From positions 29,372,629 through 29,436,628 of the forward strand of contig NC_031776.1 in assembly GCF_001522545.3 (NCBI RefSeq): a stretch of DNA of 64,000 nt, in the 5' to 3' direction. This document shows positions 9,255 through 21,800 of this stretch, piece after piece. This DNA comes from Parus major. Taxonomy: Eukaryota > Chordata > Aves > Passeriformes > Paridae. Numbering within the stretch: position 1 is the first letter of the stretch; each line of letters begins with the position of its first letter. The notes beneath the pieces are model-generated. The model made no database searches and was not told the DNA's origin. It saw nothing but the letters and a program-made list of their open reading frames with translations. Position numbers and translations under genes: made by a program.

Positions 9255-9627
9255 GGGAGGCCGCGGCCGGACCCGCCGGAACCGCCGCCCGCGGGGCCTC
9301 ACGGGAACCGGGCAGCGCCCTCTGGGGGACCGGCGGAGGCAGCGCAGCGCGAGGTCCGCCTCGCTCCCTGCCCCGATCCTGCTCTTCTCCCGGCCCCGAT
9401 CCCGCCCCGATCCCTGTCCTGCTCCCGGCCCGGTCGCTGTCCTGCTCCCTGCTCTGCTCCCTGCTCCGCTCCGGCCCCGCGCCTCAGCCACCTCAGCGGA
9501 ATACGTCCCGCATTTCCCTGAGGCGGAGGCCCGCCGTGTCCCACACAGACCCCCTAGGCTCACAACACACCGTCTGCCCTGTGGTGCTCCCTCCATCCGT
9601 GCTTACAAGTGTTGAACGGGAGTAAGA

Positions 9628-10188
9628 GACAGAAGAATCAGGTTGGAAAAGAGCTCTGAGATCATCCGAGTCCAACCGACGACCAAAATCACTATGTCGA
9701 CTACATCTGAGTGTAGGCTCTGAGTGCCATGTACCGGATTTCCTTAAAGACTTCCAGGGGTGGTGAATCCACCACCTCCCCAGGCAGTTCATTCCAATGT
9801 TTGATCACAATTTGTGAAGAAATTCCTCCTAATATCCAACCTAAACCTCCCCTGGCGCAGCTTGTGGCCATGTGTTCTTGTACTGTCTCGGTTCCCTGGG
9901 AGCAGAACCTGAACCCCCGGCTGCCTGCTCCTGTCAGGCAGTTGTAGAGGGCAGAAGGGTCCCCTGAACCTCCTTTTTTCCAGGTTAAAAAACAGACCCT
10001 CAGCTCCCTCAGCGCTGCTCATCAGACTTGTGCTCCAGCCCCTTCCCCAGCCTCACTGCCTCACTGTGCTCTCACTCCAGCCCCTCGGTGTCCTGCGACT
10101 GAGGGGCCCAGAACCGGGCACGGCACTCGAGCTGTGGCATCACCAGTGCCAAACACAGGGGAAGAGTCACTTCCCTGCTCCTTCCGTC
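9628..10188 (-). mobile_element. CR1 LINE, 5'-truncated (ORF2 C-terminus and 3' end)
   Basis: Read in the plus direction, the stretch follows the antisense of CR1: ggttggaaaagagctctgag, then ccaggggtggtgaatccacc, then gcgcagcttgtggccatgtg, then cactcgagctgtggcatcac. The minus strand therefore encodes the end of reverse transcriptase ORF2, including a recognisable LRQGRFRLDIRRNFFTN block. The frame is broken into pieces (9493-9792, 9789-10022), so it is inactive. The 3' end lies at 9628, about 415 bp from the DDX18 start codon, in the same orientation as the gene. The exact ends are approximate, and the terminal octamers are degraded. Confidence 0.93.
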
Positions 10189-11467
10189 CTGAGAGCAGAG
10201 GGCACAGACAGCGCAGGGATGTGCCGCAGCTTTGCCACCTGAGACCAGAAACCAGCGCCTTCCGAGAGACCCGAGACCGCAAACTGACTAAGGTTCGGCC
10301 CTTGATACCTTGCTGAAACACAGAATAAACTGCGAAACTAATTCTATATTAAGTAACGAAAGCAATTTTTCGCCGTCTGTAATTCTTGTCTTGCATAGGT
10401 CGTTTGGATCACCAGGATGAAAATTAAATTTTTCTTGCCAGAGCTTCAGACTGTGAACTATGCCATCCTGTCCAGACTTTCAGAGACTGGAAAATGTGTC
10501 TGGCCACTGCTTTAATAAGCTGAATGGATTACTGCTATTTCCATCAGCTGCATTTAAAACTAGACTGATCCATCCTCAGCAAGAAAGGCTTTTGGTACAG
10601 ACTCCAAAAGAACTCAGTTTTACCTGCTTAATATCAAGCATTTCATACTGCTAGATTCTGTGCGTATTTTCTCCCTGGCTATCTTATATTGCATTTGCAG
10701 AATGTATTTTTAAGTAGACATGGGTTTGCTCTTCCTAGTCTGTACTGATTTATATAGTTGTGACTAGGTTTACTGTTTGGATCCAGATTTAACCTGGGCA
10801 GTGTTTCTTTCTAGAATATGGTCATTGTGCAGATAAAATGTATAAAGATCTGGACAGCAGGGAGCTAGCACTAATGTACAGAGGGAGGACAAAGTTATGT
10901 CCTTTGGGCATGGCATGGTCTTCATGTTCCCATCTTAACCAGTAGTTCCAAGATCATCACTATTTTTACTTTCACCCTCGTCATCATACCCCCAGCTCTT
11001 CTAAGAATTAGGACCTGGAAACTCTGGTCAGGTAAAAGCCTTTATAAAGAACTCACCTCAGTGTCCATTCTGGGTTCTGGCTGACTTGGCAAGTCTTCGT
11101 GAAATTGCATTAGTGTGGCACGAGGCCCACATTGATAAACTGTCCGGAAAAGTTATGTCAGATCCCACTGACCTGCTGTGTCTGTTGGCTGCAATCACCA
11201 TGGCACACAAGGAAAACTTCATAGACAAAAGATACTCACTCATCTGTTTACACAGATGTCAGGGCATTCTGTATAAGAATTCAGAAATGACAGATGTTTT
11301 TTATGTGGCAAATTATCATGAGGTCCAAAATTGTTTTCTCTCAGTATCTTGCAAAACATGTTACTTAGAGTTAACAAACAAATGTGCTTCTCTGGAAACT
11401 TCAAAATGTGTTTTTGAGCTTCCTTCTTTTAGCATTTATTTGTTTTAAGCTGTTATTGTGGAAAGTC

Positions 11468-11490
11468 ACACACACACACAAAAAAAAAAG
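11468..11490. repeat. CA dinucleotide run followed by poly-A
   Basis: About seven CA units followed by about ten A residues. It is short and of the ordinary microsatellite type. Confidence 0.8.
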
Positions 11491-14400
11491 AAGATAATAA
11501 TGATAATATTATTGTGACAAGTCTAGACAGTAATTTAAACCACTAACTCATGTTAATAGTTTTTCTCTGAATTTTGGCATTTCTTAGATAGTGTATGTAT
11601 CCCCTCTAGCACAAGTGTCATTTTTGTCCAATACATTCATTCCTAATTGCTTGAGTTATCAGGCAATCATTACTAACAATAGGATTTTCTCAAATGGTTA
11701 TTGAGTTGTTGTCAAAATGTCTCAAATTTTCTGCACATGATCTCGCAGGAAAGTTTGTAGGGAAACATGTTTTGTGTGAGTGAAACCTTTATAGAGCTGA
11801 ACAGGTCCATATGAGATGCTCTGAATTTGTTTCTGAAGATGAATGTTTTTAATGGGCTTCCTATGTCAGTATTTTATCTCCCAGAGTTAATTCATCCTTA
11901 AAGCCAAATTCAGATTTCTTTTGCCTACTTACCATAAACTAACTTGTGTTGAGTAAAATGTAACACGGAGGTAGTAATTGATTTCAGTTGTATCATTTCA
12001 AGTAGAAGGTGGTAATTTATACATAAGGTGCCAAAATCTCATCTAGAAAATATCGTGAAACAAAGGTGTGTAGTTATTTTTAAGTATAGGATTTTGGGAA
12101 TACACCTAAATTAAAGAAGACAAGTTTTGTTTTCAGAAATCAGAATTTCTGAAAAAATGCTTTTTTGATATCTTGAGTTGGACATGAAGTTCAACACTGA
12201 TGCATTTTATAAACATCTGCACCATTCAGCTAAAAGTTCTGAACTAGAGAACTAAAGGTTTTATTGCTTGCAACCACAAACTGGAAAAGTGTTCAGAGCT
12301 GTCTTTAATGTTTAGCATATTATTATTTTGCATGTTAGAGCAAATATTACTGTGTCAGACAGTAATACAAAAGGACTTGGTTTAAAATCAGGCTTTTTTT
12401 TCAAATGTCTACCTTACCAATCTGTGTACATATGATGGCTACAAAGGTATCTGTAGAAATAATCAATTTTCTAATTTAGTTGAGGTATATAATTCTGAAA
12501 TGTGGACTTTAACAAAGAAAAGTTACCCAAACCTGAACTGATATGAATAGCTAGATACAGATATATTCAGATACATCACACAGAGAACTGATGACCTGAT
12601 TTATAGAACATGTCAATGTTAATGTGAGTTAGAAATTGCTAGTACAAACCCTGTCTTTGTAGGGTATCACTGAATATCACTGAACCTGTGAGGGAAGTGA
12701 AAGTATGGCTTACAAGGAGAGTAAGGTATCCATATTTGGAAAAACCAAGGTAGACTATCACAATCACATTTAGGGTTTTTCTTCAATACTGCTTTCAGAT
12801 AATGTCTCCCTTGTGCCATATGGAAGTCTGCTCTCAGTTATGACTGACATCAGCAGCACTTTGTGGACAGGGCAATGGAGCTGGATTCAAATCACATCTG
12901 TGACTTTTTTAGGAAATTTCCCATTCAGCCCATGTTTTACAGCTGGAACTGAAACCATTGCAGGTGTTCTAATGCATGATCTCCTCTCTGACACACAGAG
13001 GACCAAATGCCACCTTGTATGAGCTACTGGAGTTCTTCCTTGCAGTAAAAGATTATTTTATGTTTATCACCTACACACTGCAAACAAAATATCTTCAGGA
13101 AAACAAGTTGCTATACACATTTTTGTCCTCACAGAGGCAATGAGAGAACAAAAAATGCATAATGCAAGAGCAGTGCACAGTTTGTAATGTACCACTGGCA
13201 AGATGGAGAGTACCATGAGGATAATTGGAGTACAAAATTATGCATGGCACACAGCTGAAGAGTTTAGATTCTATTTTATTTTATTTATTTATTTTTTTTA
13301 TATTTACAGTTTTTTTCTGACATTTGCAGTTTAAACTTACAAAATGTTTTTTGGGGTCATCAGAACCTGCTTTTCTGAATCAGATAAAATAATAATCAAA
13401 CATTTTCTGTTCTATTTTAGAGGCTGTTTACAGTTGTTTGCATCCCCTGTTCCACGAACCCTAGCAGGTGTTGATAAATAGCCTGTTTTGCAGATGACAG
13501 TAAGCTACACCCACTTTTATTAAGACAGCATGTAAATTCTCAGTATTCTTTTTTTAACCTACAAAGATATAATTTTTAATGCTTTCCTGTTTTTAAAACA
13601 CTTAGAAAAGGTTTCTCTAAATGCTGCAAAGGCTCCAAGTAGGATCAAGTGATTTATTAGCAGATTAATCAAACTGCAGGTATAGCAACTAGTTTATAAC
13701 TTAGACTGACAGGTTCATAACCCTTAAAATAATAATTTTCTCAGGCATAAAAGGCATTCCTTTTACAGTGCCCTCATTAAATTAAAGAATCCTAGTAAAT
13801 ATATTACTGTCTCCTATTCAGAAGGAGTGTGTCTTTTATATGGCTTTATAATTCACAGATCTTCATTTAAAATAGCTCTGTTCAAACGATATAAAGTCAT
13901 GATTAAACTCAGAGTATGAAATCTGATACAGTAAGGGGAATATAAAGGATCATCTAAAATTCTTTGCAGCTCTTTTGAAGATAAAATTTGAAGGGGAGGG
14001 GTATTCTGGGTGCATAGCAGCTGCATGGAGGCTGATTAGTGGTAGTTTGTGGCTGGAGTGAACACAAGATGTCACCCTCACTGTGAGAGAGCTCCAACAC
14101 ACAAATGCCTTTAGTTAAAAAGGAAAGAGAATGAAGTATTGAGGTTACTTTTTTATTTTTTTAAGTTGTCCATCACATGTGTTCTGTCATTTACCTGTCC
14201 TGGTACCCAGTCTCACTGTAAAATTTTCTCCACCTTGCTGAGTATAAGAAAATTCTCTCATGCCATTTATCAGTTTTTTTAATTGCTTTTTAAAAGTGGG
14301 TTCTGAAGTTCAGAATCAGATTTTACTTCCTTGAGTAGTAGCCCTATATTTATTATACTGTTAATGAAAAAGAGGATGGAGAATGCCATATTTTTCCTGT

Positions 14401-15689
14401 TTTCCATGTTTTCTTCAGTAACATTAATTTTCATACATTTACCTGGAAGTTTTAAAGCTTATAGAAGGATGAAATGGTAACCATTGTGGAAAACTTTCAG
14501 ATAATATAATGAGCTGAACTTTTACATTTCTTCCTTACATGTAAAACCTTTGTGCTTAAGACTAATACATTCTTTTTGTTACAGTTTCAAATTCCCTTTA
14601 CCTTTATTCTAAACAATACAAAACTCTTCTTTTGAGGAAGAAAGGGTTTAAAATATTGAATTAAACAAAACATTGATTAAACAATGGTATTAGTTTTTTT
14701 CTGATATAATTAGATAAATATAAATCTTATAATTTAACTCCTTGAGTTCAGGCCTCTGAATTCAGTAATGCAGACAGCATGCTTGTGTTCATGCTGACAT
14801 TTATGCTTTAAATGTTTGTTTCCTTGAAGACATCCCAGGGGTGGGACTTGTGAGGACAGACCTCAATGTCTTGTTGAGCTGTAGATGTTCCTGTTACCTT
14901 AAGTGGTTGTTCTAATTTTAGTTATGTCATCCACACAGTGGAAATATCTTCATTAATATGGTGAGGATAGCCATTCTTCACTCCCACTGTTTTTGTTTAG
15001 ATTGCAAGGCCTTGAAGAAAGAACTATTTTAAGAAAGGTATTTTCATGGGACCTAAAGAGATAGAGTCTGTATTGCACAGAGAAGGCCTGTGTGTATCAG
15101 GGAGCTCTGGGCACTATTGTAATATTGATTAAACAAAATTATTCTTAACCACCAAAATTTAAAATACAATGTAAATATACAAGCGATAGTAAAATACTGT
15201 TTTGTTGCAAATTATACATCTAGTGAGAACAAATTCTCATTGACCCAGACAGAGTTGAAAAGTAAACAGGGAACAAAGGCCATGTCAAATAATGTGATCT
15301 CTCCAGCTGACTGTCCTTTTAGCCCATTATTGAACACCTTCAAGAAAATATCAAGAGTTCATTCTCACATTTCCTTGGAGTGGCTCACCCCTCTCTTGCT
15401 CAATATCATTATTATGCTCATACATCCATAGTTTTATGGTAGTCTTCTGCTCTGCATAATTCTGCATGTCCTTAAACCCAGTGTAAGTCACTTTTACTCC
15501 TAAGACCCTTTCAGACTGGAATTTAAAGGAGATTTAATATCCATGGGAATGAGAATGGTTGGTTCTTATCAACCGTTATGTAACATTGCTTTTTCTGATT
15601 GAAAGTCAGCAGAAGATTGGAGAGTCAGCACTCCAGAAGAGAATCTTTAAGTAGCTTGTATTACTGGGCTCCGAGCTTTTATGGTTCAG

Positions 15690-15850
15690 GCCTTCATAAA
15701 CTGTGTCAAGCTGTGATAGTTATAATTATTGCACACGTTGGCTTAACCTGTATCGCGCAGTCATAATGCATTAGCCTTTCCAGCTTTCACTTGCCTGTCC
15801 TTTATTAACTGTGACATTTTCCCTTAAAGGTTCAGAGCAAGCATGACTTT
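15690..15850. other. Candidate conserved non-coding element
   Basis: Between AT-rich flanks this stretch has a mixed composition, a retained CpG cluster (tatcgcgcagtc), TAATTATTG and CATAATGCATTAG homeodomain/POU-like motifs, and no repeat character. It is non-coding on both strands. The call rests on texture only, with no alignment. Confidence 0.3.
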
Positions 15851-18800
15851 ATGATCAACCATAAGCTCTAACTAAACCGACTTTTTTCCCAAGGAAGACT
15901 GTTGTGGAAGAAACCAGGAGATGGCAGTCTTTCTTAAAGCATCATGGTTTAATCTGTTGGTGACTACGATTTCTGTTCTTGTGCCCCAGGATAGGTAAAA
16001 AAATTTAAAATGAGGTGAAGGAAGGTCCACATCTCTTGTCTTGTTGGCACAGGAAACCATTGCATGCTCTGGTGTCTTTCAGAGGCTTTTAATTCAGTTG
16101 TCAAATCATGAACTGTCATAAATCCTGGGGGAACTGTGGTTCATGTTGGCCTTAGTGCAGTTTTCTTACCTGGCTGTTTCAACATACATGAATTACAGTT
16201 CTCTGTTATCTGGTAACACTGAGGAGCCAACAGTGAGTAGCCAACCTCCCTGAAACTGTGTTCTTGATCTGAATGCAGGCCATTTCACAGAAAACCAGCT
16301 TTGAAACAAAACTCATTCATGTATGTTTAGTCAGAAAAAACAGATTCAGATCGGCCCAGAGACTGTATGACCTACTCTGTCTTGCTATTAACTTGTCCCT
16401 CAATTTATCTCTCAACATTCTTGGACAACACAGTGCCTCCTCAGGGGATCAAGATGGTTTTAAGTGGCTGTGGTGCCTTTGATCTCTGTTATGTAACGTG
16501 ACAAAAGGCAGTGTCACATCTGTTTATAACCCAGTGGGATAACACTGTCCTGGTGTGTGATTGTCTGTTCTTATTGGAGAAATAATTACTTCATGGTAGT
16601 ATTAGAAACCAGGTTATTTTGAGCTGTTGTCTGTAAGCATGAACAGAAACTTCTTAGCTTTCTATATATTTTTTCAGTAGAGTAAGCACCAGAAAGTGGC
16701 ACAGGAGAGCACAAACGTGGCTTAAATTAAGTCTTTGTCTTTATTGACACAGTGCAACTCAAACAGAGCTTAGTAAAACCATGTTCTGTCTTCAATTATT
16801 TACTAGAACCTGTGATAGATTTAATTCTACAAACTAATAATCTTGTATCTCCTCAGTCATCATGGCCTTTGGACTCCCAAAGCAGGCTCTCAGCATTGTC
16901 CCTGCTTCCTTTGAACTGCAGTAAATTGCATGTGAATGGCAAATGTGTAAAGAGAAGTTATTATTCATAATCATATCAGGCTCATACATAGTTTCGACCA
17001 ACACTTTCACTGGGGAAAATTCTTGCTTTGCACTTTAAAAATAGCTCAACTTCTCTTAAGCATCACATAACGTACTAATAGAAATATTAACAATAACAAA
17101 ATGAATACATTCTTTTAGACAGTGTTAAATAGGGGGAACAGATATAGAAGTTAGCTAATGTTTATGGAGTATTCTAATTGCTACCTGAACTTGTTGCAGA
17201 ACCAGCAAAACAATACATTGCTCCAAATGTCCAGCTATATTCTTAGTCATCATATTTGTCAATAGTATAAGAGAAAGGTTTTTTCAAGTTGGTGATAACA
17301 GACCTTCAGGTCATGTTTTTGTGTAAAGGTCCTCAACCTCTCTTCTGCAACTCACTTTGTTCACTTTGGTGCATGTTACTCAACATCTTGGCACTGTCTT
17401 TCTCAGCATCCATGCCTGTAGACATCCTGCAGATGACTGGTTCTCCCAGCAGAGAGCCCTATTTTTAATCTGGCATGCAGGAAGATGATCTGTTCACATC
17501 TAGAATGCAAATACCTGGAGCTGCCAGGATTATGCAGGTGAGAATTGTGTACATGGTGGAGTATCTGGATACAACGAAAGTGTAAAACTCTTTGGTGTGG
17601 CATAACTTGATGTATGAATGACACTGAGTTTATTTACCAAAGTTTGTTACTTTATCTGTGTCACAAAGTATCAGAAAGAATGTATGACATTTCAGTTGCT
17701 AGGCAGCATCATGCTACAGGCCTCTAAAAGCCATGTCAAACATTTAGCTTAATCATTTTCCAGAAATGTTTAAAAGCATAATATCTCATTAATAACTATC
17801 TAATCATTGAGTCATTCAAAGAGAGATGTTCCATCTTTACTTTCATAGTGGCAAAATACGGGTCATTTACTGGGTATGCAAGAGTATATCAGGTATTAGA
17901 ATTACAGAGCCTTGTTGGAGGATATGCACAAATCAAAGAAGACCATGGTATACAGCCTAGTTTATACACTCCCCCATTCTCTGAGAACTTAAAACATTCT
18001 CATGTAAAGAAACAACATTAATAATATAATCAAATTATTTCTGTGTCTCTCTTTATCAGCTGTTGGGAGTATGGATTGAACAGGCTCTGAGCAGTCCTGT
18101 GCAGTTTGGGAAGACATGTTGGGTGTTTATGTGGGTTTGTAGGTTGTGAGTTTTACTTGGTTGAGTTGAAATGCTGTACTGCCCTAAAGTGTCACTCATA
18201 CTGTTTGGATAGAGTTCAGTAACTATTATGCTTGCTTATCCCTGATAACTAAAAATCCTTGACTCAGGTCCAAGGCATGTAGGGAATCCTGGATACTCTT
18301 AGAGAGAGACAGGGTCTGGAGGGCTTTCCCATGTCCTTCTGCTGAGCCCTTGGCCTCTCAGGGATACGTTTTGGCAGTTCAGACTTAGGGTACACACAGA
18401 TCAAGGACTCAGAATAGACATCCCCTTTGAAGACAGCATTTTCAGTATTCTACCTACATGATCTTGCAGTACTCTTGATTCTGGCTGATGTTGTACAGCT
18501 GTTTGTTGGTCACTATGAGGCTTTCTCCAGAGTGTGATTACATGGGATAAGAATTTCTATGCAAAAGTAAAGACATTTGTGTTGTGCCACAGAATTAGTG
18601 TTACTCATTTTTTGTTCTGACAGAAGATAAAGCATTGAAGAAGTCTGACACAGGAGGTGATGGGGAGAGACACTGGGAGAGATATCAAGTTGAGTTCCCT
18701 GGTCAGCCTGGCTTTAGTGCAGAATATTTAGTGAGGAAGTTAAACCTCACCTCCACCGTGCACTTCTACAAATTTACACCTTCTGCAACTTTACACCTTC

Positions 18801-21800
18801 TAGAAATTTAACTATCTTTGAGAAGAATAAACTAACTAATCGTAAATACCTTTTAATTACATAATTTCCAACATCATATAATCTTTCTATTAAACAGCAC
18901 AGCTTTAGCAGAGACAGACCTGTGAGACAGCAGCTGTGGATCTGTTTATCTTTCCTTCATTATTATTGTGTGTTTTCATTGATTTTAAGTTTCATACTCA
19001 AAATCATCTAGTAGATTTATACACACAATTTTAAGTGTGAATGATTTAAAAGCTCCCAGTATCTCTACCTGACTTCTTTGATTTTGCTGTTTCATGTAGC
19101 AGTGAAGTGCAGAATGAAGAATTGATTCTGCTTTAAAATTCTGCCTCCCTCTTGTTATATTGCTCTTAATTGGAAAATGTTTATAATTTCAGCATGTAAT
19201 TTTCTGCTATTCTCATACAGCCTTACTGGTACAAGCAGTACTCACGGTGCGTTTGAAAGATACACATTGATTAATGAAGAACAATCTAGTGAACTAATGT
19301 GAAGAACTGTAGAAAGATTAAGATTTTCCAGTGCTATTGGAATGGAAATAGACCCTTGAGTAAAATATTTTAGGAAAAAAATCCAGCAGGGTCCAATTTA
19401 AAGAGAATGTTCACTTACATTGATAAGCACAGGTTTCTGACTTTTTCTCTCTTTCAGAATTTCCCCTAAGTTATAAAATAAGAATAATTGCTTTAAGCAA
19501 ATTTTTCTGATCATTTATTCTACTAGGATTTTCTGGAGTACATTTTCAGATCATGGATTATAGGTGCATTTCTCATTATCACTAATGAGAATTTCAATGC
19601 ATGATATAATTTTACTGTGCTATTTTGTCTGACTTGTATTACACCTGTCAGTCTGCTTTCTCCTGCTATTTCATTAATATTTAATTATTAATATTTAAAG
19701 GTCAAACTTAGCCTTCAGTGATATTAAAATATATTATTCAGTTTCATCTGAACTTAGGAGACTATTTCTGGGACAGTTCTCAGTAGACAGGAAAAAAGGC
19801 AAATCACCATAACTTTGCTGCCTTTTTAATCCAGGTTTTTTCCTCTCTTTCCAAAAGAAGTTGAACAGTTTCTGTCTCAGAGGGGGAGGAGAGAGGTTTG
19901 TAAAGGAATGAAGTGTAATTCACAGTGCAGTCAATGGGATGAGGTGCTGCTCTTCTTTGTGCCTGGAGAGCCTTGCAATAAAGCGGTTGCAGAACTGAAA
20001 AGCTTCACAGGATAATGTTTGTCCAGTAGAGTTTCTCAGAGCACATCTCAACAATATGGCATCCTGGAATAAAAGGAAATGTTATGCTTTTAGTGCATTG
20101 GTGTGATAAAGGCAGTGCTCCAAACTGAGCAGCACTTTTCACACAGATGTACAAATAGCTGAACTGTGTTTCAAATGTGGGATTTTGCATTTTGAGCAAA
20201 AATCAATTATACCAGAAACTCCTTATCTGTTTAAATATTTGCAGCATCAGTATTGAAGGTTATAAGGCCAGGCTTGCAAAGGATTATGAGTACAGTGTGT
20301 AGATTCCATATAACAATGTTCCACTCAAGACCATTCTAATGGTAATATTTTTGTGTGACTGAATGGCCCTGAAAACACCAAAGATACTATATGGCCTTTA
20401 TTTAACTTGCTCTGTTCCAGAACTTAGTCTGGTTCTGCTGAGAAGGTGGAAGAGGTCCTGCAAAGCATGGGATGGATATGCACAAAAAATCTCCATGGCA
20501 TCAAAGCTGCTTGTCCTGTGAATTTCAGGGATTCTGCCATTTTTCAAGGTAAAATTTGGACTGTGAATATGGTGTGTGTGTGTAGATTGTTGCCTATATC
20601 CTACACTTGCAGAAGTCCTTGCAATATTTATTCATGTGCACACAAAATGGTCTCAGAAAAGACCTTGTAGATGAGAAGTCTTCTTGAGCTCAGCCACTGC
20701 TCCAAGAGCAAGTGGGGTATGTGACAGCAGACAGCTTAAATGAAGCATATTTGTCCTATCAACACTGGATATTGATGCAGTTGGACTTGGGCTAAGGCAC
20801 ACCAGGGATCCAGCTTTTCCAACTGTCTTCTTTCAGTACACATCAAGGGATTATGCAGATTTACACCAAAATTGTGTCCACACGATGTGGACACAGCAGT
20901 GGTTTGGACTGAGCTCAAGTTTGAGCAGATGTTGGTTATAAATAGACACACCTCTGGTGCTGGGAAGCTGTGCAACTTGACGCATTTTATTGTAGAAGAC
21001 TGTCAAACAACGGGGAAACTATTTAGTCCAAATGTCAAATCTCTACCATGGATGTGAAGAAAAGCATAATTGTTCACTTCAGTGGAAATAAGATCAATCT
21101 CCAAGTGCTTAACAGTGAATAATCCTGAGCTTCTATCCTAAACCTGCCCTTGTAGTATTTCACCACTGCTGCCAGGCTGTATTTTAATTTTTTTGTTTTA
21201 CCATGGATCTACATATTGTGCCATGTGAGAATATATTGGTCTTCTAATGTAAAGAGAACACAGTCTTTGAGCCTTTGAACTTGCCCACTAATGCCTGTCT
21301 TTAAGGTGGAACATTAAAGTGGACTTTATTTCTTTAGTCTGAAACTTTTTGTTTAATCTGAACATGTTAGAATGTAACTTTTCTTATCTGCAACATAAAT
21401 TGATTATAGCTATTGCTATCAGACACAAAAGTAGAAATTATAAGTGTGTATGCCTTTAATTGGAGAAATTATCTTCAGCTATAGAGCTGTTTATCCAAAT
21501 CTTAATGTTATTCTTATCAACCTAGAGCTATCTGCTTCTGAAGCTCTGATGCAAATTATAATTAATTTTGTGACTCTCCTCAGCTTAGTATCATTGTGCA
21601 GTGTGATTTTCTGACCTAGGCTGGTGCTAGATAATCAAATGCCCTTGCTGTATTTCCAAATGCCTCTTTTGAAACACAGAACAGCAATAAGAAAGTGCAG
21701 TTGCAGACACATTGAAGGAAATGTTAAAAGTGGGATATGATCAAGTAGATGATCTTTTATCACTTTTTGCATATTATCAAAGAATTAAAAATATTTTTAA

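Larger units (their letters stand above)
8690..9560. promoter_or_regulatory. CpG island spanning the DDX18 promoter, exon 1 and exon 2
   Basis: GC content and CpG density rise abruptly near 8690 and fall after about 9560, compared with AT-rich DNA on both sides. This is the classic signature of a housekeeping promoter. The segment above 9212 has no TATA box and carries CCGGAA, an ETS-like site, at 9276-9281. About 9370-9480 is an imperfect repeat of ctgctccc/cccgatcc blocks. The transcription start is probably within about 9212-9400, but I cannot place it. Confidence 0.75.

Noticed and set aside
9057..9596. Minus-strand 179-codon frame as an N-terminally extended DDX18
   Set aside because: It reads through the exon 1 donor into intron 1 and starts in promoter sequence. 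Vertebrate DDX18 begins at the equivalent of the ATG at 9212.
8698..9615. 305-codon plus-strand open frame (and a 257-codon overlapping frame) across the DDX18 promoter
   Set aside because: It is antisense to DDX18 exons 1-2 and the CpG island. GC-rich DNA has few stop codons, and the product is low-complexity (Arg, Pro, Leu, Ser) with no domain.
11086..11448. 120-codon plus-strand frame with a helix-like N-terminal half
   Set aside because: No domain recognised, no splice or promoter context, and the second half is Cys/Ser-rich low-information sequence.
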